Shown here piece by piece: positions 30,242-32,260 of a DNA stretch of 32,260 bases; positions within the stretch are counted from its first letter, which is position 1; every line of letters starts with the position of its first letter. Under the pieces are notes generated by a model, which was given only the letters and a program-made list of their open reading frames with translations, was not told the DNA's origin and searched no databases. Position numbers and translations under genes: made by a program. Source of the DNA: Bacteroidaceae bacterium (lineage in GTDB: Bacteria > Bacteroidota > Bacteroidia > Bacteroidales > Bacteroidaceae); the NCBI GenBank assembly GCA_021443415.1, contig JABUTZ010000013.1:85066-117325 (forward strand), written 5' to 3'.

Positions 30242-30526
30242 TCACTTTTTTTCGGCTTTCGCCCTCTTCTTTTTCTGGTAGAAGTCGCCCTCGCCCGTGA
30301 GCAGCCACGCGGGCGACACCCCGTAGTCGCGCACGAGGTAGTGGAGCCACGCCGTCTGGAACATGTCGCGCGAGGGTTCCTTCTCCTGGGTGTTCATGTT
30401 CCAACGGTTGATGCCGTAGCGTGTGGTGAATGTCTGCTTGCCCCGTATATGCTTGTCGGCCTTGAGGCGGTAGAGGGCGTCGAAGAAGCGGCGCACGATG
30501 ATTTGGCTGTCTGCTGTCTGGCTCAT
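30242..30526 (-). CDS. Small conserved protein with repressor-like helix-turn-helix features
   Basis: 94 residues from the ATG at 30526; the longer frame would overlap the upstream gene. The sequence IIVRRFFDALYRLKADKHIRGKQTFTTRYGINRWNMN...YGVSPAWLLTGEGDFYQ resembles the DNA-binding domain of phage-type repressors, in which a helix-turn-helix is followed by a WLLTGEG segment. The end is lysine-rich (KKKRAKAEKK). It may bind DNA in the cytoplasm. Being directly upstream of ksgA (22 nt) suggests cotranscription. The function is not known. Confidence 0.6.
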   Translation of the reverse strand: MSQTADSQIIVRRFFDALYRLKADKHIRGKQTFTTRYGINRWNMNTQEKEPSRDMFQTAWLHYLVRDYGVSPAWLLTGEGDFYQKKKRAKAEKK

Positions 30527-30551
30527 AATGTTGTGATTTCTGCAAAAAGAT

Positions 30552-30899
30552 TTACTCCTTCGGGAAATAGTACTTCTCCCTGCTCTTGCGCTCGAAATAA
30601 TTGTTCGAGGCACGGCAGACGTAGGCTATCAGGCAGAGGAAGAACATGACGCCCGACACGGCGAGGGCGACGAGGAACAGCGTCTCGGTGAAGAGGCTTA
30701 GGAAGCCGCCGACCAGGAGGGCGAGAACGCCCATGATGCCGAACACGAGAATGCCCTCGCTGGCATCGGGATCCTTCGGCGGTTCTTCCGCGGGGCGCAT
30801 GAGTTCCGCCCTCTTCTTTGCCTCTTTCCTCGCCTCATAGCGGTCGCTGAGGTAGGCGGTGGCGGCGAGGAAGACAACAAAATCCGTAAGTTTCGACAT
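30552..30899 (-). CDS. Small two-transmembrane protein
   Basis: 115 residues. A short hydrophobic start (LTDFVVFLAATAYL) is followed by a charged stretch (RYEARKEAKKRAELMRPAEEPPKDP), then two clear transmembrane helices at about 50-70 and 74-95 (GILVFGIMGVLALLVGGFLSLF, LFLVALAVSGVMFFLCLIAYV) and a basic tail. No family was recognised. First gene of the probable operon with the helix-turn-helix-like gene and ksgA; a TAACTTTG box lies 92 nt upstream. Confidence 0.6.
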   Translation of the reverse strand: MSKLTDFVVFLAATAYLSDRYEARKEAKKRAELMRPAEEPPKDPDASEGILVFGIMGVLALLVGGFLSLFTETLFLVALAVSGVMFFLCLIAYVCRASNNYFERKSREKYYFPKE

Positions 30900-30991
30900 G
30901 TCGTTTTTTTGTTTTTGGTTCTATGGTGGACTGTTAGGTGGAATGAATCGGATAGTATGGCTCTTGCACCCGTGGTCGGAACAATTCGTTG

Positions 30992-30999
30992 CAAAGTTA
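30992..30999 (-). promoter_or_regulatory. -7 box of the ksgA operon
   Basis: Minus strand TAACTTTG, exact consensus. Leader of about 85 nt to the first ATG. No obvious -33 partner. Confidence 0.55.
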
Positions 31000-31053
31000 G
31001 TGAAAATTTATCGTTTTGCGAGCCGATAGGGGCGGATTATCATAGATTTTTCA

Positions 31054-31061
31054 TAAATTTG
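31054..31061 (+). promoter_or_regulatory. -7 box abutting the YbhN-like gene start
   Basis: TAAATTTG on the plus strand ends 4 nt before the GTG start at 31066, so the transcript would be leaderless or nearly so. Confidence 0.55.
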
Positions 31062-31065
31062 CAAT

Positions 31066-32046
31066 GTGAATGTGATTCGGACCATATTGCGGGTCGTGCT
31101 GCCGATAGCGCTCGGCGGCGGCATTCTGTGGTGGATGTACCAGGGAGTGCGCTGGGCGGATGTCGAGGAGGCGCTGGCGGGCGGCATGGACTGGCGGTGG
31201 ATGCTCGCCTCGATGCCTTTCTGCGTGCTGGCGCAGTGGATACGCGCCGTCAGGTGGCGGCAGATGCTCGAGCCGCTCGGCGAGCGGCCGCGGTTGCGCA
31301 CGGCGACGATAGCCATCTATCTCAGTTATGCAAGCAGTCTCGTCATCCCGCGCGTCGGCGAGGTGCTGCGCTGCGGTGTGCTCAAGCGATATGACGGGAC
31401 GCGGTTCACGCCCTCGCTTGGCACCGTGGTCACGGAGCGCATCGCGGACATGCTGACGATTGGTGTCATTGCTGTACTCGTCTTTTTGTGGCAGTGGGAC
31501 GGCTTCCTGCGTGTCGCCGAGGAGACGGGTGCGGGCATAGGGCCTATCGTGCAGCAGTTCAGTCCGCAGGGCTGGTTTGTCACTGTGCTCTGCGCTGCCG
31601 TCACCGTGGCGTTCATCGCCTGGCTGGCGCGTCGGCTTGCCCTCTGGAACAAGTTGCGCGGCGCCGTACATGGCATGGTAGATGGACTGACATCAGTGCG
31701 GCAGTTGCGCCATAAGTGGCTGTTTGCGCTCTGGTCGGTGGGCATCTGGGTCGCTTATTTCCTCCACTTCTACGTTGCCTTTTTTGCTTTCGAGTGCACT
31801 GCTGACATAGCCGTGGGGCCCGCCTGGGTGGCGTTTGTCATCGGCACGTTCGCCGTGCTCGTGCCCACGCCTAACGGAGCCGGGCCGTGGCACTTCGCCG
31901 TCAAGACCGTGCTCTGCATATACGGAGTTGCCGCCACGCCGGCCGCCATGTTCTGCCTCATCACGCATACGCTGCAGACAGCGTTCACTGCGCTGCTGGG
32001 GGTGTATGGGCTTGTGGCGCTTGGGGTTTTAAAGAATAGAGAATAG
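31066..32046 (+). CDS. YbhN/AglD-like integral membrane protein (LPG_synthase_TM family)
   Basis: 326 residues with a GTG start (or GTG at 31072); the first Met codon lies inside transmembrane helix 1, so a later start is unlikely. About eight hydrophobic helices. The pattern ILWWMYQGVRWADVEEAL, then QWIRAVRWRQML, and a late VPTPNGAGPWHFAVKTVL loop fits the PF03706 family (the flippase-like membrane part of lysylphosphatidylglycerol synthase and YbhN relatives). It probably handles lipids or lipid-linked sugars in the inner membrane; the substrate is unknown. The final residues KNRE and stop come from heptamer array 9. Confidence 0.8.
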   Translation: MNVIRTILRVVLPIALGGGILWWMYQGVRWADVEEALAGGMDWRWMLASMPFCVLAQWIRAVRWRQMLEPLGERPRLRTATIAIYLSYASSLVIPRVGEVLRCGVLKRYDGTRFTPSLGTVVTERIADMLTIGVIAVLVFLWQWDGFLRVAEETGAGIGPIVQQFSPQGWFVTVLCAAVTVAFIAWLARRLALWNKLRGAVHGMVDGLTSVRQLRHKWLFALWSVGIWVAYFLHFYVAFFAFECTADIAVGPAWVAFVIGTFAVLVPTPNGAGPWHFAVKTVLCIYGVAATPAAMFCLITHTLQTAFTALLGVYGLVALGVLKNRE

Positions 32047-32079
32047 AGTGTAGAGTGTAGAGAATAGAGAATAAAGAAT
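32031..32079. repeat. Heptamer array 9 (3' end of YbhN-like gene)
   Basis: Seven units on the plus strand (AAAGAAT, AGAGAAT, AGAGTGT x2, AGAGAAT x2, AAAGAAT) plus AAAGG. The gene's stop codon (32044-32046) lies in the second and third units. Confidence 0.93.
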
Positions 32080-32116
32080 AAAGGGATAGAATTGGGGCGG
32101 GGAAGCATGATGGCTC

Positions 32117-32260
32117 GCAAACTGTCGTTTGCGACACGGAACCTACAACAACGTCTTCGGGGCAAATGAATATCTGCGTTAAAAACAAACAAACACAAGC
32201 AACATCTGCGTCAATTTGATAACATCCAACGAACAACAAGAGCATCTGCGTCAATCTGCG
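32117..32260 (-). repeat. CGCAGAT dispersed repeat, copy D and linked element
   Basis: On the minus strand, the window end begins with CGCAGATTGACGCAGATGC and a TTGTTCGTTGGATG core as in the other copies, then a second partial unit (TTTTTAACGCAGATA). It is joined on the plus-strand side to AACTGTCGTTTGCGACACGG (from about 32121), which resembles 11373-11398 in the AraC-type leader. The copy is cut by the window end. Confidence 0.8.

Noticed and set aside
30527-30613. Longer N-terminus for the small helix-turn-helix-like gene
   Set aside because: It would overlap the upstream membrane-protein gene and adds a serine/arginine-rich stretch unlike the conserved part; the ATG at 30526 is preferred.

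Overview
The window looks like a chromosomal segment from a GC-rich member of the Bacteroidales, probably Prevotellaceae-like. The evidence is the gene content (TonB-receptor-like barrel, BspA-type leucine-rich repeat protein, DUF2795, DUF6057, DUF6029, Omp28-family proteins, DUF1703-type AAA-ATPase) and the promoters, which carry the Bacteroidetes -7 box TAnnTTTG, in two cases with a TTTG box 19 nt upstream. No tRNA, rRNA or CRISPR was seen. All assignments come from reading the protein sequences; no database search was run.

Layout. 1-3.7 kb: a TonB-receptor-like outer-membrane barrel (+) faces an aquaporin (-) across a hairpin terminator. 3.7-4.4 kb: a MntA/HepT-type toxin-antitoxin pair. 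4.5-7.3 kb: secreted esterase, BspA-like LRR protein, small acidic DUF2795 protein and PduO-type cobalamin adenosyltransferase, all on the minus strand. 7.4-11.2 kb: a shrunken methyltransferase-like protein, a PD40-repeat lipoprotein with a CxxCH motif, and a DUF6057 membrane protein. 11.5-12.4 kb: an AraC-type regulator followed by an ornate intergenic repeat block. 12.6-22.8 kb: a long minus-strand run of secreted proteins, namely TlpA thioredoxin, DUF6029 barrel, Omp28 lipoprotein, a small secreted protein, a 1235-aa multidomain Omp28 protein and a 768-aa secreted protein. It may be one transcription unit starting at a good promoter upstream of tlpA. 22.9-26.7 kb: an accessory patch with an AAA-ATPase/nuclease, a HindVP-like restriction-modification pair whose endonuclease is frameshifted, and a truncated ECF sigma factor at the edge. 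26.9-30.9 kb: RNase R, KsgA and two small genes. 31.1-32.0 kb: a YbhN-type membrane protein.

The most unusual content is a layered set of short repeats. At least nine heptamer arrays of the type TYTANNC (TTTATTC, TCTACAC, TTTACAC, TCTATTC) sit exactly at gene ends. In all nine the pyrimidine-rich strand is sense at 5' ends and the purine-rich strand is sense at 3' ends. Three arrays lie inside reading frames and encode the hydrophobic core of a signal peptide, four supply or overlap stop codons, and three lie directly upstream of a -7-like box. Because 7 is not a multiple of 3, a change of one unit inside a signal peptide would shift the frame. Other families include a ~76-bp CGCAGAT repeat, GTTAACTCC units with GNRA-type hairpins, a G-rich GGGTTAT array, and a C/G-rich palindromic element that in one place codes for a signal-peptide n-region.

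Limits: copy-number variation, transcription starts and family membership cannot be tested here. Long antisense ORFs opposite the GC-rich genes were treated as shadows.
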